The notes: generated by a model from the letters alone, not told the origin. A stretch of 64,000 nucleotides of DNA from Actinophytocola oryzae (GCF_004364325.1 NZ_SOCP01000026.1:62001-126000); one strand, 5' to 3'; positions 1 through 9,114 are shown, numbered from the stretch's first letter. Numbers and translations are program-made.

Positions 1-163
1 TGACCAGGAGCATCCTCGGCGGCCGCTGATCCGAGGCAGGTCACCCGCTGTTAAGCTGTGCCGGTCGTGCCCGTGTGGCGTTCCGCCCAGGAGGAAACCC
101 GCTTTCGCGGGGCCACCCCAAATGCGTGCACGACTTCCGTGATCGACATCGAGGAGTAGCCCC

Positions 164-424
164 ATGGCGAACATCAAGTCCCAGATCAAGCGGATCAAGA
201 CGAACGAGAAGGCGCGCCTGCGCAACAAGTCCGTCAAGTCCTCGGTGAAGACCGCGATCCGCAAGTTCCGCGAGGCCGCCGACTCCGGCGACAAGGCGAA
301 GACCGTGGAGCTTCTGCAGGAGGCCAGCCGCAAGCTCGACAAGGCGGCCAGCAAGGGCGTCATCCACGCCAACCAGGCGGCGAACAAGAAGTCCGCCATG
401 GCGAAGCGGGCGAGCCAGCTCTGA
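164..424 (+). CDS. rpsT: 30S ribosomal protein S20
   Basis: This 86-aa, Lys/Arg/Ala-rich helical protein binds 16S rRNA early in small-subunit assembly. The N-terminus MANIKSQIKRIKTNEKARLRN and the HANQAANKKSAMAKRA region are diagnostic of S20, and the length is normal. The ATG follows a GAGGAG ribosome site at 151-156. The gene is monocistronic and convergent with holA, and both end at a shared hairpin. The rpsT/holA pairing is the usual actinobacterial arrangement. Confidence 0.98.
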   Translation: MANIKSQIKRIKTNEKARLRNKSVKSSVKTAIRKFREAADSGDKAKTVELLQEASRKLDKAASKGVIHANQAANKKSAMAKRASQL

Positions 425-437
425 GCTCGAACTGACC

Positions 438-475
438 AGCGGGGCCGCACCGGCGCAAGCCGAGGCGGCCCCGCT
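438..475. terminator. Bidirectional terminator hairpin, rpsT/holA
   Basis: An 11-bp perfect inverted repeat (AGCGGGGCCGC at 438-448, its complement at 465-475) with a 16-nt loop lies between the stop codons of the convergent genes rpsT and holA. There is no U-tract, as is common in high-G+C actinobacteria. Confidence 0.75.
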
Positions 476-487
476 GTGCGTTACCCG

Positions 488-1465
488 TCAGCTGCGGCGC
501 CGGGCCTCACCCAGGCGCAGCACCGCCCGTTCCAGGGCATAGCCTGCGTCTACGGCGACGCCCTTGACGTCCGCGTTGACCTCGGCCACCACCTGCATGG
601 CAGCCACCAGCCCCACCGGGTGCCAGCCCCTGGACTGGGCCTGCGCCTTACGCACCTTCCACGCCGGCATTCCCAGCTCACTCGACAGCCGGTAGGGGTC
701 GGCGCGGCCCGCCCCGGCCACCTTCGCGACCGTGCGGACCGCGTCCGCGAGAGCGTCGGCCACCAGCACGTGCGGTACTCCGAGCAGCATCGCCCAGCGC
801 AGCATCTCCAGCGCCCCGGCGATGTCGCCGGTCACTGCCTTCTCGGCAACGGCGAACCCCGTGACGTCGGCCCTGCCGCGGTGGTAGCGGCGGATCGCCT
901 CGATCGTGATCTGGCCGTTCGTGTCCGCGACCAGCTGGGCGGACGCGGCGGCGAGCTCGCGCAGGTCGGAGCCGACCGAGTCGATCAGTTCGCGCACCGC
1001 CTCCGCCTCGATCCGTCCGCCGGCCAGCCGGACCTCGTTGCGGACGAACGACTCCCGGTCCTGCGGCCTGGTGATCTTCGGGCAGTCGACGACCAGCGCG
1101 CCTGCCGACTTCATGGCGGTCAGCAGGTCCTTGCCGGGCTTGCGTCCGCCGCCGTTGTGGAGCACGACCAGCTGCACGCTGTCGGCGGGCGACTTCACGT
1201 ACGAGGTGATCACCGCGCCCATGTCCTTGCCGACCTCCTGGGCTCCTTCCAGGACGATCACCCGCCGCTCGGCGAAGAGCGAGGGGCTCACGAGCTCGGC
1301 CAGCTCGGGCCCGGTGAGGTCGGTCACCTTCACGCGGGTCATGTCGGCACTCGGGTCGGCGAGCCGAGCGGTCTCGATTGCGGTCTGCACCGCACGTTCG
1401 ACCAGCAGTTCCTCGTCCCCGAGAACGAGCTGCAGTGCGGGCGGTGTCACGGCGGGCGCCTTCAC
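488..1465 (-). CDS. holA: DNA polymerase III subunit delta
   Basis: This 325-aa protein matches the HolA family in length and sequence. It is the clamp-loader subunit that opens the beta sliding clamp. The N-terminal region (LQLVLGDEELLVERAV, then a run of Thr/Leu-rich strands and helices) is the AAA-like delta fold, and the C-terminal third is the helical collar domain. The start is GTG at 1465. The gene lies in the conserved comEC-holA-rpsT neighbourhood, but here thrC is placed between comEC and holA. It is transcribed toward rpsT and ends at the shared terminator. Confidence 0.95.
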   Translation of the reverse strand: MKAPAVTPPALQLVLGDEELLVERAVQTAIETARLADPSADMTRVKVTDLTGPELAELVSPSLFAERRVIVLEGAQEVGKDMGAVITSYVKSPADSVQLVVLHNGGGRKPGKDLLTAMKSAGALVVDCPKITRPQDRESFVRNEVRLAGGRIEAEAVRELIDSVGSDLRELAAASAQLVADTNGQITIEAIRRYHRGRADVTGFAVAEKAVTGDIAGALEMLRWAMLLGVPHVLVADALADAVRTVAKVAGAGRADPYRLSSELGMPAWKVRKAQAQSRGWHPVGLVAAMQVVAEVNADVKGVAVDAGYALERAVLRLGEARRRS

Positions 1466-1603
1466 CCGGTCATCCTCGCATCAGCCCGGCTCGGCGGATC
1501 GGCGGGCACGAACCTGAGCCGTCGCTCTCTCGAATGATGGACCTCACATTGGCCGAGTGACCGCGTCGTGCCGTAACGTGTCCGGCAGGACAACTTCATA
1601 TAG

Positions 1604-1729
1604 CTCATCCAGAGGGGCAGAGGGATCGGCCCGAAGAAGCCCCGGCAACCAGCGTCAGCCACATCATTCGCGACCGCGAGACGGCGACGACCATGGTGCC
1701 AATTCCGACCCGCACGCGGGACAGATGAG
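1604..1729 (+). promoter_or_regulatory. SAM-I (S-box) riboswitch upstream of thrC
   Basis: The S-box core is readable in order. P1 pairs CTCATC (1604-1609) with GATGAG (1724-1729). P2 pairs GGGGC with GCCCC around an AGGGATCGGCCC internal region, and is followed by the conserved GGCAACC. Next come a P3 arm, the conserved ATGGTGCCAATTCC (1692-1705), and a P4 hairpin CCCGC/GCGGG (1710-1719). The family binds S-adenosylmethionine. The 3' strand of P1 overlaps the likely Shine-Dalgarno AGGAG (1728-1732) of thrC. Ligand-stabilised P1 should therefore block ribosome entry, so I infer translational OFF control by SAM. I see no separate terminator. Confidence 0.9.
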
Positions 1730-1742
1730 GAGATACCTCGCG

Positions 1743-3002
1743 ATGACGCTCACTGCCGACGCCGGCACCACCACTCTCGACCTCGGGCCCGCTCGCGCCC
1801 TGACCTGCAGGGAGTGTGGACACCAGATCCCGCTCGCCGCGGAGTTCGCCTGTGCGGAGTGTTTCGGCCCGCTGGAGGTCGCGTACGAGTTCGGCAACAT
1901 CACCCGGGCCCAGATCGAAGCGGGCCCCAAGTCGATCTGGCGCTACCGCAACCTGCTGCCGGTCCCGTCCGATGTGGACGCACACCCGAACACCGAACCT
2001 GGCCTGACCCGCCTGGTGAAGACCGACCGCCTGGCCGCGGCCCTCGGTGTGAAGTCGTTGTGGGTCAAGGACGACACCGGCAACCCGACACACTCGTTCA
2101 AGGACCGCGTCGTCGGCGTGGCGCTGGCCGCCGCCCGGCAGCTGGGCTTCCGGGTCCTGGCGTGCCCCTCGACGGGCAACCTCGCCAACGCCGTGGCCGC
2201 GGCGGCTGCGCGGGCGGGCTGGCAGTCGGTGGTGCTGATCCCGTCGTCCCTGGAACGCGCGAAGGTCCTGACGACAGCGGTGTACGACGGCGCCCTGATC
2301 GCGGTGGACGGCAACTACGACGACGTGAATCGCCTGGCGACGGAACTGGCCGCCGAGCACGAGGACTGGGCGTTCGTGAACGTCAACGTCCGCCCGTACT
2401 ACGCGGAGGGCTCGAAGACGCTGGGGTTCGAGGTGGCCGAGCAACTGGGCTGGCGCCTGCCGGACCAGGTGGTCGTCCCGGTCGCGTCGGGCTCGCAACT
2501 GACCAAGGTGGACAAAGGCTTCCGTGAGCTGATCGAACTGGGCCTGGTGGACGCGAAAGAATATCGGGTATTTGGCGCGCAGGCCACGGGTTGTTCCCCG
2601 GTGGCGGCGGCCTTCAAGGCGGGTCACGACGTCGTGACTCCGGTAAAGCCGGACACGATTGCCCGCTCCCTGGCAATCGGTGCTCCCGCCGACGGCCCCT
2701 ACGTGCTGGACGTGGTCCGCCGAACCAACGGCGCGGTGGAGAACGTCTCGGACGAAGAGGTGGTGGAGGGCATTCGCCTACTGGCCAGGACGGAAGGCAT
2801 CTTCGCCGAGACAGCGGGCGGCGTGACCGTGGCCACGGCGAAGAAGCTGATCGAGACCGGCCAGCTGGACCCGGACGCGGAAACCGTTCTCCTGATCACT
2901 GGCGACGGCCTCAAGACCCTCGACGCCGTCGAGGACAAGATCGGCCCCCGCGCGACGGTCCCCCCGTCGTCCGAGGCCGTCCGCGCCGCACTGGCGGACT
3001 GA
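1743..3002 (+). CDS. thrC: Threonine synthase
   Basis: This 419-aa PLP enzyme converts O-phosphohomoserine to threonine. Four cysteines (about residues 22, 25, 37, 40) form an N-terminal rubredoxin-like zinc knuckle typical of this threonine synthase subclass. NPTHSFKDR carries the PLP lysine (about Lys120), and the phosphate-binding STGNLANA loop and the C-terminal LITGDGLK segment are present. The reading frame stays open upstream to 1557, but ATG 1743 is chosen because the riboswitch occupies 1604-1729 and AGGAG lies 10 nt before this ATG. SAM control makes sense because phosphohomoserine sits at the threonine/methionine branch point. That role is inferred. Confidence 0.95.
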   Translation: MTLTADAGTTTLDLGPARALTCRECGHQIPLAAEFACAECFGPLEVAYEFGNITRAQIEAGPKSIWRYRNLLPVPSDVDAHPNTEPGLTRLVKTDRLAAALGVKSLWVKDDTGNPTHSFKDRVVGVALAAARQLGFRVLACPSTGNLANAVAAAAARAGWQSVVLIPSSLERAKVLTTAVYDGALIAVDGNYDDVNRLATELAAEHEDWAFVNVNVRPYYAEGSKTLGFEVAEQLGWRLPDQVVVPVASGSQLTKVDKGFRELIELGLVDAKEYRVFGAQATGCSPVAAAFKAGHDVVTPVKPDTIARSLAIGAPADGPYVLDVVRRTNGAVENVSDEEVVEGIRLLARTEGIFAETAGGVTVATAKKLIETGQLDPDAETVLLITGDGLKTLDAVEDKIGPRATVPPSSEAVRAALAD

Positions 3003-3011
3003 ACCCAGGCC

Positions 3012-3052
3012 GAACTCGGGGTTGAACTGCACCACGGCCCAACCCCGAGTTC
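3012..3052. terminator. Terminator hairpin, thrC/comEC
   Basis: A perfect 13-bp inverted repeat (GAACTCGGGGTTG at 3012-3024, complement at 3040-3052) with a 15-nt loop lies between the convergent genes thrC and comEC. It probably serves both strands. Confidence 0.8.
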
Positions 3053-3086
3053 CGCATGAGCCACGGCCCACCCGCCGCCCGGGTCG

Positions 3087-5483
3087 TCAGGGTGGCGACC
3101 TGGACGGACCGCGAGTCACAGCCCGTGGCCCAGCGGAGGTCGCCACGATCGCGGTGTCCCCGCTCGTGTCGGTGCGCAGGACCAACGCGCCCGTGCCGGT
3201 GAGCGCTCGAAGCGTGATAGGGCTGGGATGCCCGTACTGGTTCTGCGCTCCGACACTCACCAACGCGATCCGCGCCCGCACCGCCGCGAACAGCTCGGGC
3301 GAGGTGTAGCGCGACCCGTGATGCGGCACCTTGATCACATCGGCCGACAGGTCGAGGTGCTCGTCCAGCAGCCGCGCCTGTGCGGCCAGTTCCACGTCGC
3401 CGCTCAGCAGCACCCGACCGGCCGGCGTCACCGCCCGCAACACCAGCGAAGCGTTGTTGATCTCCGTGCCCTCCGACTCCTCAGCCGGCATCACCTCCTC
3501 GTCATCCGGTGCCAACACCTCCATCACCAGGCCCGGCCACGACAACCGCTGGCCGGCGCTCAGCTGCACCACCGGCACGCCTGCGTCTCGCGCCTTGTCG
3601 CGCACCTCCTCCCATGCCCAGCCCGGCACCCGCGCCCGGCTCACGGCGACACCGCCGACCGCCCGGTCCGACAGCACCGCGTCCAACCCGCCGATGTGAT
3701 CGGCGTGCAGGTGGCTCAGCACCACCAACGGCACCCGCGACACACCCAACCGGTCGAGGCACGCCGTCAGCGGCGCCTCCTCCGGCCCGGTGTCCACGAC
3801 CACCGCGCGTCCTTCTTCGCCCGTCGAGAGGACGATCGCGTCGCCCTGCCCGACATCGCAGGCAACGGCGGCCCACCCGTCCGGCGGCCATCCCGGAGCG
3901 ATGACCCGCGCCGGGATCACGACGAACAGCAGCCCGACCAGCATCACGGCAACCAGCACCCGTACCCGACGCCAGCGCAACGCCACCAGCAGCAGCGCGA
4001 CACACACGGCGAGCAGAAGCCCACCCAGCCACCCGGTCGGCCACGCGACCACCGCACCCGGCACCTCGGCACCGTGCCGGGCGACGAAGATCAGCCAGTC
4101 CGCCTCCGGCCCGGCCAGCCGGACCAGAAGCTCGGCTGGCCACGACGCCACCGGCGCAACCACCGCGGCCAGCACCCCGACCACCGTCGCCGGCGCGACG
4201 ACCGGAGCCGCCAGCAGGTTCGCGACGATCGCGACCATGCTCACCTGCCCGGCGAACCCTGCCACGACCGGCGCGGTGACGAGGTGCGCCGCCGCCGGCA
4301 CGGCCAGTGCCTGCGCCAGCCCGCGCGGCACGCCTCCGTCGGCGAGCCGCTCGGCCCAGCGAGGCGCGATCAGCACGAGCCCACCCGTCGCGAGCACCGA
4401 CAACGCGAACCCGATACTCACCGCCAGGGCGGGATCCCACAGCACCAGGACGATGACCGCGACACCCAACGCCGGTAATGCCGCCCGCTGACGTCCGACC
4501 GCCAGGGCCAGCAGCCCGACCACGCCCATCGCCCCGGCCCGCAGCACGCTCGGCTCCGGTCCGGCGAGCACGACGAACCCGACCAACGCCAGCATCGCCC
4601 CCGCTGCCGCGGCACGCGGCCCGCAACGGAGTGTCCGCAGCAGCAACAGCACTGCCACACACACCACCGCGAGATTCGTGCCGCTGACCGCGAGAAGGTG
4701 GGCCAGTCCCGCGGCCTGGAAGTCGTCGACGACCTGCGGCGACAGATCGTCGGTGTCGCCGACCACCAGGGCGGGCACCAACCCACGCGGTTCCGGGTCG
4801 AGCACTCCGGCCGCGTCCCGCAGGCCCGATCGCAGCGTCTGCGCGATCCGCTGCCACACCGAGGCCTCTCCCACCTCCCGCGGGGGCCCGCGGACTCGCA
4901 GCATGGCCACGGTGAGCGTGCCCTGTTCGGCAGGTGCCAGGGCCGCCGTTGCCGCGACCCGCTGGCCAGGCAGCAGAGCCCGCCACCGGTCACTGGGCGC
5001 CACCACGACGACGGCTCCGGTCGAGGGCACCGAGCGACCGCCCACGACCGCGGTCACCAGCCGCGCCCGCAGGATGACCGCACGGACGCCGCCCTGTCTG
5101 CCACCGAACCCGGCCGAGAACACCGGCTTCGCCCGCTCGGCGATCTCGATCCGGAACGTCCCCGTGGCACCCACGTTCGCGGCGTCCCGGAGCGGATCGT
5201 CGGCGGCCGTCCGCAGCCGCGGCGTGCCGAAGATCCCGACCGCCAGGCTGCACGCGAGCAACGACCACGCCGCCCCGAGCCGCCACCACCGGACAGCGGC
5301 CGGCCTGCCGCGCGCACGGGCCAGCAACACGAGTCCCGCGACAGCGCCGGCGAACGCACCCACCGCGGACCACCACCAGCCCAACAGCAGACCCGCCATC
5401 GTCGCGAGCCACACGACGAGCGCGGCAGGCACCAAGCGCACGTCCGCACGGCCACGAGTGTCCGTGCCGAGCCAGCTGCTCAT
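3087..5483 (-). CDS. comEC: ComEC/Rec2 family DNA-uptake channel protein
   Basis: This polytopic membrane protein of about 798 aa has three parts: an N-terminal DUF4131 region with membrane segments and a soluble OB-like part, a central multi-helix Competence domain (start near DDFQAAGLAHLLAVSGTN), and a C-terminal metallo-beta-lactamase domain with the motif SHLHADHIGG (about residues 585-595). The family forms the inner-membrane channel for single-stranded DNA in transformation. Natural competence is not established in most actinobacteria. The frame is open upstream into comEA, but ATG 5483 (MSSWLGTDTRGR), just before the first membrane segments, is the best start, about 50 nt after comEA. 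Confidence 0.9.
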   Translation of the reverse strand: MSSWLGTDTRGRADVRLVPAALVVWLATMAGLLLGWWWSAVGAFAGAVAGLVLLARARGRPAAVRWWRLGAAWSLLACSLAVGIFGTPRLRTAADDPLRDAANVGATGTFRIEIAERAKPVFSAGFGGRQGGVRAVILRARLVTAVVGGRSVPSTGAVVVVAPSDRWRALLPGQRVAATAALAPAEQGTLTVAMLRVRGPPREVGEASVWQRIAQTLRSGLRDAAGVLDPEPRGLVPALVVGDTDDLSPQVVDDFQAAGLAHLLAVSGTNLAVVCVAVLLLLRTLRCGPRAAAAGAMLALVGFVVLAGPEPSVLRAGAMGVVGLLALAVGRQRAALPALGVAVIVLVLWDPALAVSIGFALSVLATGGLVLIAPRWAERLADGGVPRGLAQALAVPAAAHLVTAPVVAGFAGQVSMVAIVANLLAAPVVAPATVVGVLAAVVAPVASWPAELLVRLAGPEADWLIFVARHGAEVPGAVVAWPTGWLGGLLLAVCVALLLVALRWRRVRVLVAVMLVGLLFVVIPARVIAPGWPPDGWAAVACDVGQGDAIVLSTGEEGRAVVVDTGPEEAPLTACLDRLGVSRVPLVVLSHLHADHIGGLDAVLSDRAVGGVAVSRARVPGWAWEEVRDKARDAGVPVVQLSAGQRLSWPGLVMEVLAPDDEEVMPAEESEGTEINNASLVLRAVTPAGRVLLSGDVELAAQARLLDEHLDLSADVIKVPHHGSRYTSPELFAAVRARIALVSVGAQNQYGHPSPITLRALTGTGALVLRTDTSGDTAIVATSAGPRAVTRGPSRSPP

Positions 5484-5532
5484 GACCCCGCCCTCGACTG
5501 GAGGTCCCGGGCGGGCGGCGGACAGCACCGGT

Positions 5533-6354
5533 TCATCGGGCCACGACCAGGTCGTGCAGTTTCGCGAACTTGGTCGGGCCGATCCCGTCGATCTCACGCA
5601 GCTGGTCCACGCTGTCGAACCGGCCGTGCTCGGTCCGCCAGTCGACGATCCGCTGCGCGGTCACCGGGCCGACGCCGGGCAGCGTGTCCAGCGCGGCGAG
5701 CGTCGCCGTGTTGAGGTCGACCTTCTCCCCCGGGCCCGGCGCCCCCGAAACCGCTGGAGCCGGCTCGGCACCTGCCGGCACCGGGATTCCCACGTAGATC
5801 TGTTCGCCGTCAGCCAGCCGACGAGCCATGTTGAGGGTCGTGAGATCCAGACCTGGAGCCGGGCCGCCCGCCTCCCGCACCGCGTCCGCGACCCGCGCGC
5901 CTTCGGGCAGCGTGACCAGGCCGGGGTTGGCGACCTGCCCGACCACGCTCACGACAATGGACGGCTCGGCGGCCGCGCTGGTCTCGGACGCGACCGCCAC
6001 CGGCAGCACCGACGGCGTCTCGTGCTCCACGCCGCCGGACATGATCGCCACACCCACCGTGGTCAGGACTGCGAGGACAACCCCGCAGGCGAGCGCCATG
6101 GTCAGTCGACGACGTGCGTCGGCGGACATCTCGGGTACCCACTCGGCCACCAGGCGCCCGGTCATGCCACGTCTCCACCACGGCTCTCGTGGCGGCGGGT
6201 CGGGCGGATCCGCCGAGACGTCCTCCCACTGCTGGTCCGGTGCCAGCTCGGTCATCTCCTCCCGGGGGTTGGCGCGCGCCTGGCCCATCAGGAGGGCGAG
6301 GCGGTCACGAGTGCCTTCGGTTCTACGGTCGTGGCGTGAGATTGTTTCGATCAC
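5533..6354 (-). CDS. comEA: ComEA-like helix-hairpin-helix DNA-binding protein
   Basis: This 273-aa protein has a cytoplasmic Pro/Asp/Trp-rich N-terminus, one membrane anchor (about residues 83-106), an SLBB-like domain (IVVSVVGQVANPGLVTLPEG) and two C-terminal helix-hairpin-helix motifs (VDLNTATLAALDTLPGVGP and FDSVDQLREIDGIGP). This is the ComEA layout of a surface DNA receptor that hands DNA to ComEC, which lies immediately downstream. The start is GTG at 6354. An internal ATG (about residue 63) could give a shorter form. Confidence 0.9.
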   Translation of the reverse strand: MIETISRHDRRTEGTRDRLALLMGQARANPREEMTELAPDQQWEDVSADPPDPPPREPWWRRGMTGRLVAEWVPEMSADARRRLTMALACGVVLAVLTTVGVAIMSGGVEHETPSVLPVAVASETSAAAEPSIVVSVVGQVANPGLVTLPEGARVADAVREAGGPAPGLDLTTLNMARRLADGEQIYVGIPVPAGAEPAPAVSGAPGPGEKVDLNTATLAALDTLPGVGPVTAQRIVDWRTEHGRFDSVDQLREIDGIGPTKFAKLHDLVVAR

Positions 6355-6495
6355 GGGTTCGACGATAGGCGCGGAAGGGCTGGGGAGCCGGGGAGCGAGG
6401 CCGGGGTGTGGACAACTGCCCGGGCTGTGGACAAGTGGTCCGGAACGCCTGGTCAGGGCCGTGGAGATGTCGGTGTGGTATGCGAAGCTGGGAGG

Positions 6496-7353
6496 TTATC
6501 CGTCAGTCGGGCAGACGACGACGGCCAGCATGCCGGGGCCGGTGTGCGCACCGATCGCGCCGCCCAGCTCGGACACCACACAGCCGGAGGCAGGCGAGAT
6601 CCGCTCGTCCAGCCTGGTCGCGAGCTCGACCGCCCGGTCGTGGGCCGCGAGGTGGTGCACCGCGAGCTCGACGCTGGTTGCCCCCGTCTCGGCAGCGGCC
6701 TGCTCGGCCAGGTCCACGAGCCGCGCCACCGCCCGGTTGGTGGTCCGCACCTTCTCCAACGGCACGATGCGGCCGTCCTTGACGTGCAGGACCGGCTTGA
6801 CCGCGAGCGCCGTGCCGAGGAACGCCGCCGCCGAGCCGATCCGGCCACCCCTGCGCAGGTACTCGAGGGTCTCGACCATGAAGAACGTCCTGGTCCGCGC
6901 GGCAGCGGCCGCCGCGACGTCCTCGACCGAGGCACTCGACGCACCACCGGCCGCCGCCGTCGCCGCCCGCAACACGGCGAACCCGAGGCCCATGACGGCG
7001 GTACGCGAGTCGACGACCCGCACCCGGTCGTCGCCGACCTCCTTCGCGGCCAACCGCGCCGACTCCCAGGTCCCGGACAGCTCACGGGAGAGGTGTACGG
7101 ACACGATGCCGTCCGCGCCGTCGTCGAGCAGCCGTTGGAAGGTCTCGGCGAACTCCTCGGGGTTCGGCCGCGACGTCGTCACCGCGCGCCGTCCGGTGAG
7201 CGCGGCAGCCACGTCCGAGGGTCCGATGTCGACACCGTCGCGACCGGAACAGTCGTCGATCAGCACGTGGATCGGCACGACGTGCACCGCATGCCGGTTG
7301 GCGAAGCCATCCGGCAGGTACGCACTGGAATCGGTGACGACGGCGACCGGCAC
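6496..7353 (-). CDS. DegV family fatty-acid-binding protein
   Basis: This 285-aa protein begins MPVAVVTDSSAYLP, the DegV signature, followed by the usual VHVVPIHVLID strand and SRELSGTWESA, the loop that contacts the bound fatty-acid headgroup in FakB/DegV structures. The family binds fatty acids. A FakA-type kinase partner is not in this window, so the downstream role is unknown. The start is GTG 7353. It sits at the end of the nadD-rsfS-gpgP-octT run on the same strand, as in mycobacteria. Confidence 0.88.
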   Translation of the reverse strand: MPVAVVTDSSAYLPDGFANRHAVHVVPIHVLIDDCSGRDGVDIGPSDVAAALTGRRAVTTSRPNPEEFAETFQRLLDDGADGIVSVHLSRELSGTWESARLAAKEVGDDRVRVVDSRTAVMGLGFAVLRAATAAAGGASSASVEDVAAAAAARTRTFFMVETLEYLRRGGRIGSAAAFLGTALAVKPVLHVKDGRIVPLEKVRTTNRAVARLVDLAEQAAAETGATSVELAVHHLAAHDRAVELATRLDERISPASGCVVSELGGAIGAHTGPGMLAVVVCPTDG

Positions 7354-7388
7354 GGAGGGAGCCTACGTGGTCGGCGCCGGGATGAGCG

Positions 7389-8108
7389 TCAGCCCGGCCG
7401 ACGCAGCAGCGCGCCTGCCTCGTCGGCAAGGGCCTTGCCTACCAGCTCGTGTGCTTCCCAACCCCAGTGCATGCCGTCCGGGTTGGCACGCCCGCCGAAC
7501 ACGTGATCTCCGACCAGCGCGGGGAGATCCAGCAGGGGCACACCCGTCCGTTCGCCCCAGGCACGGACCGCGGTTGCCGCGGCCAGGTGGCCTGTGTGGA
7601 CATACCCGTACGAGCCGGCGACGTGTACCGAGGGCACGACTCCGACCGTGGGCAGGTCCGGCCGCAGCATCCGGATCGAGCCGAGGATCCGGTCCAGGTA
7701 GTGGACTGTCAGCGCGGGCGGCAGGGCGACCGGCCGGCCCCGGGTGCCCTTGGCGAGCCACGGCTGTGCGGCGACGTAGCGGTCCCGCACCCAGCGCCGA
7801 AACGGGTCCGGCCGCAGGTAGCGCAGGCCTTCACGGAGGTAGGTGGGCAGTGGCGACGGCAGGGTGTCCATGCTGCCGACGGCGAGTACGAGCACGTCGA
7901 CCTTGGGCAGCTGTGTCCACACCCTGGGGTCGCCTGCCAGCGTCCAGAACGCGTCCCGCGCGGTCCAGCCCGACCGTGCGAACAGCTCGGCGTGCCCGCC
8001 CAGCATGGTGGCCGCGCGGTTGGGCCACAGTCGCTCGTCGTCGGAGGGACACGGTCCGTCCGGTCCCTGGAAGCTCAACGAGTCCCCGAACACCAGCAGG
8101 GTCGTCAT
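7389..8108 (-). CDS. octT: SGNH hydrolase, diglucosylglycerate octanoyltransferase-like
   Basis: This 239-aa SGNH/GDSL-fold enzyme has nucleophile motif FGDSLS at residues 7-12 and catalytic Asp/His in NPDGMHWGWEAH near the C-terminus. Its position directly after gpgP and before degV matches mycobacterial octT (Rv2418c). OctT acylates diglucosylglycerate in the methylglucose lipopolysaccharide pathway. The frame is open upstream into gpgP, but ATG 8108 places FGDSLS at the usual distance. The gene starts 2 nt after the gpgP stop, so translational coupling is likely. The substrate assignment rests on synteny and is less certain than the fold. Confidence 0.8.
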   Translation of the reverse strand: MTTLLVFGDSLSFQGPDGPCPSDDERLWPNRAATMLGGHAELFARSGWTARDAFWTLAGDPRVWTQLPKVDVLVLAVGSMDTLPSPLPTYLREGLRYLRPDPFRRWVRDRYVAAQPWLAKGTRGRPVALPPALTVHYLDRILGSIRMLRPDLPTVGVVPSVHVAGSYGYVHTGHLAAATAVRAWGERTGVPLLDLPALVGDHVFGGRANPDGMHWGWEAHELVGKALADEAGALLRRPG

Positions 8109-8110
8109 GC

Positions 8111-8725
8111 TCAGCCGGTGATCCCCGCGTTGTAGGCGATCAACCGCCAGGCCAGCCCGCTCGAAGCGCGCCGGGCCAGCACCACCCAGTGGCAGTTCCC
8201 GATGCCGCCCAGCTTCGCCCACGCGGCGACCGGCAGCTCCAGCAAGTGGCCGGTCAGCGCCGTGATCAACCCGCCGTGCGCGGCCAGGACGGCGGTGCCC
8301 TCGGCGGACTCGTCGAGCTCGGCGACAACCTCGGCGGCACGCGCCGCGACCTCCACCCGCGCCTCGCCGCCGGGCGGCGTCCAGGCCGGGTCCGTCTGCC
8401 AGAGCTGCCGCGCGCCTGGCCACTGCTCGTCCACCTGCGGACCGGTCATGCCCTGCCACAGGCCGAGATGGGTCTCACGCAGACGCTTGTCGAACCGCAG
8501 CGGCACGCCGGCGGCCTCGGCGAAGATGGTCGCGGTATCCGTGGCCCGCTTGAGGTCCGACGCGACGATCAGATCCGCCGAGAACCTGGCGAGAGCCGGT
8601 ACCGCGAACTGGGCCTGCTTGCGGCCCACGTCCGTGAGCACGGAGTCCAGGTGGCCCTGCATCCGGCCCGCGGCGTTGTAGTCGGTCTCGCCGTGCCGCC
8701 ACAGCACGAGCCGACTGAGTGTCAC
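8111..8725 (-). CDS. gpgP: Histidine phosphatase, glucosyl-3-phosphoglycerate phosphatase-like
   Basis: This 204-aa histidine-phosphatase protein carries the RHGE motif at residues 10-13 (His11 phospho-acceptor) and a second catalytic His in LAAHGG near residue 150. In mycobacteria the gene at this position (Rv2419c) encodes glucosyl-3-phosphoglycerate phosphatase, the step before diglucosylglycerate formation. The adjacent octT supports that role. GTG 8725 overlaps the rsfS stop in a GTGA arrangement, so the genes are translationally coupled. Confidence 0.85.
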   Translation of the reverse strand: MTLSRLVLWRHGETDYNAAGRMQGHLDSVLTDVGRKQAQFAVPALARFSADLIVASDLKRATDTATIFAEAAGVPLRFDKRLRETHLGLWQGMTGPQVDEQWPGARQLWQTDPAWTPPGGEARVEVAARAAEVVAELDESAEGTAVLAAHGGLITALTGHLLELPVAAWAKLGGIGNCHWVVLARRASSGLAWRLIAYNAGITG

Positions 8726-9114
8726 GTCGTCCCGCCGTTGGTCTCACCCACGCCGGCATCGGAGTCGAAGTCGATGCGCGGGCAGTCCTTCCAGAGCCGC
8801 TCGAGACCGTAGAAGGCACGCTCGTCGGCGTGCTGGACGTGGACGACCACGTCGACGAAGTCCAGCAGGACCCAGCGGCCTTCGCGCGCGCCCTCACGCC
8901 GCACCGGCTTGGTACCCGCGTCGCGCATCTTCTCCTCGACGTTGTCGACGATGGCGCCGACCTGCCGCTCGTTCGGCGCGGAGGCGATCACGAAACAGTC
9001 CGTGATGACCAGCTGGTCCGAGACGTCGAGCACGATCACGTCGCTGGCCAACTTGTCGGCTGCGGCGTTGGCAGCGACCAGCGCCAGCTCCCGTGCGTCG
9101 TGCGTTGCGGACAC
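8722..9114 (-). CDS. rsfS: Ribosomal silencing factor RsfS
   Basis: This 130-aa DUF143-family protein binds ribosomal protein L14 and blocks 50S-30S joining under poor nutrition. DVSDQLVITDCFVIASAPNERQV is the family core, and WVLLDFVDVVVHVQ the second conserved strand. It has a GTG start and a normal length. It follows nadD on the same strand with a 78-nt gap and overlaps gpgP by 4 nt. Confidence 0.95.
   Translation of the reverse strand: MSATHDARELALVAANAAADKLASDVIVLDVSDQLVITDCFVIASAPNERQVGAIVDNVEEKMRDAGTKPVRREGAREGRWVLLDFVDVVVHVQHADERAFYGLERLWKDCPRIDFDSDAGVGETNGGTT

Noticed and set aside
5828..8812. 994-aa open frame on the plus strand
   Set aside because: It is Ser/Arg/Thr-rich and antisense to comEA, degV, octT, gpgP and rsfS, all of which have clear motifs on the minus strand.
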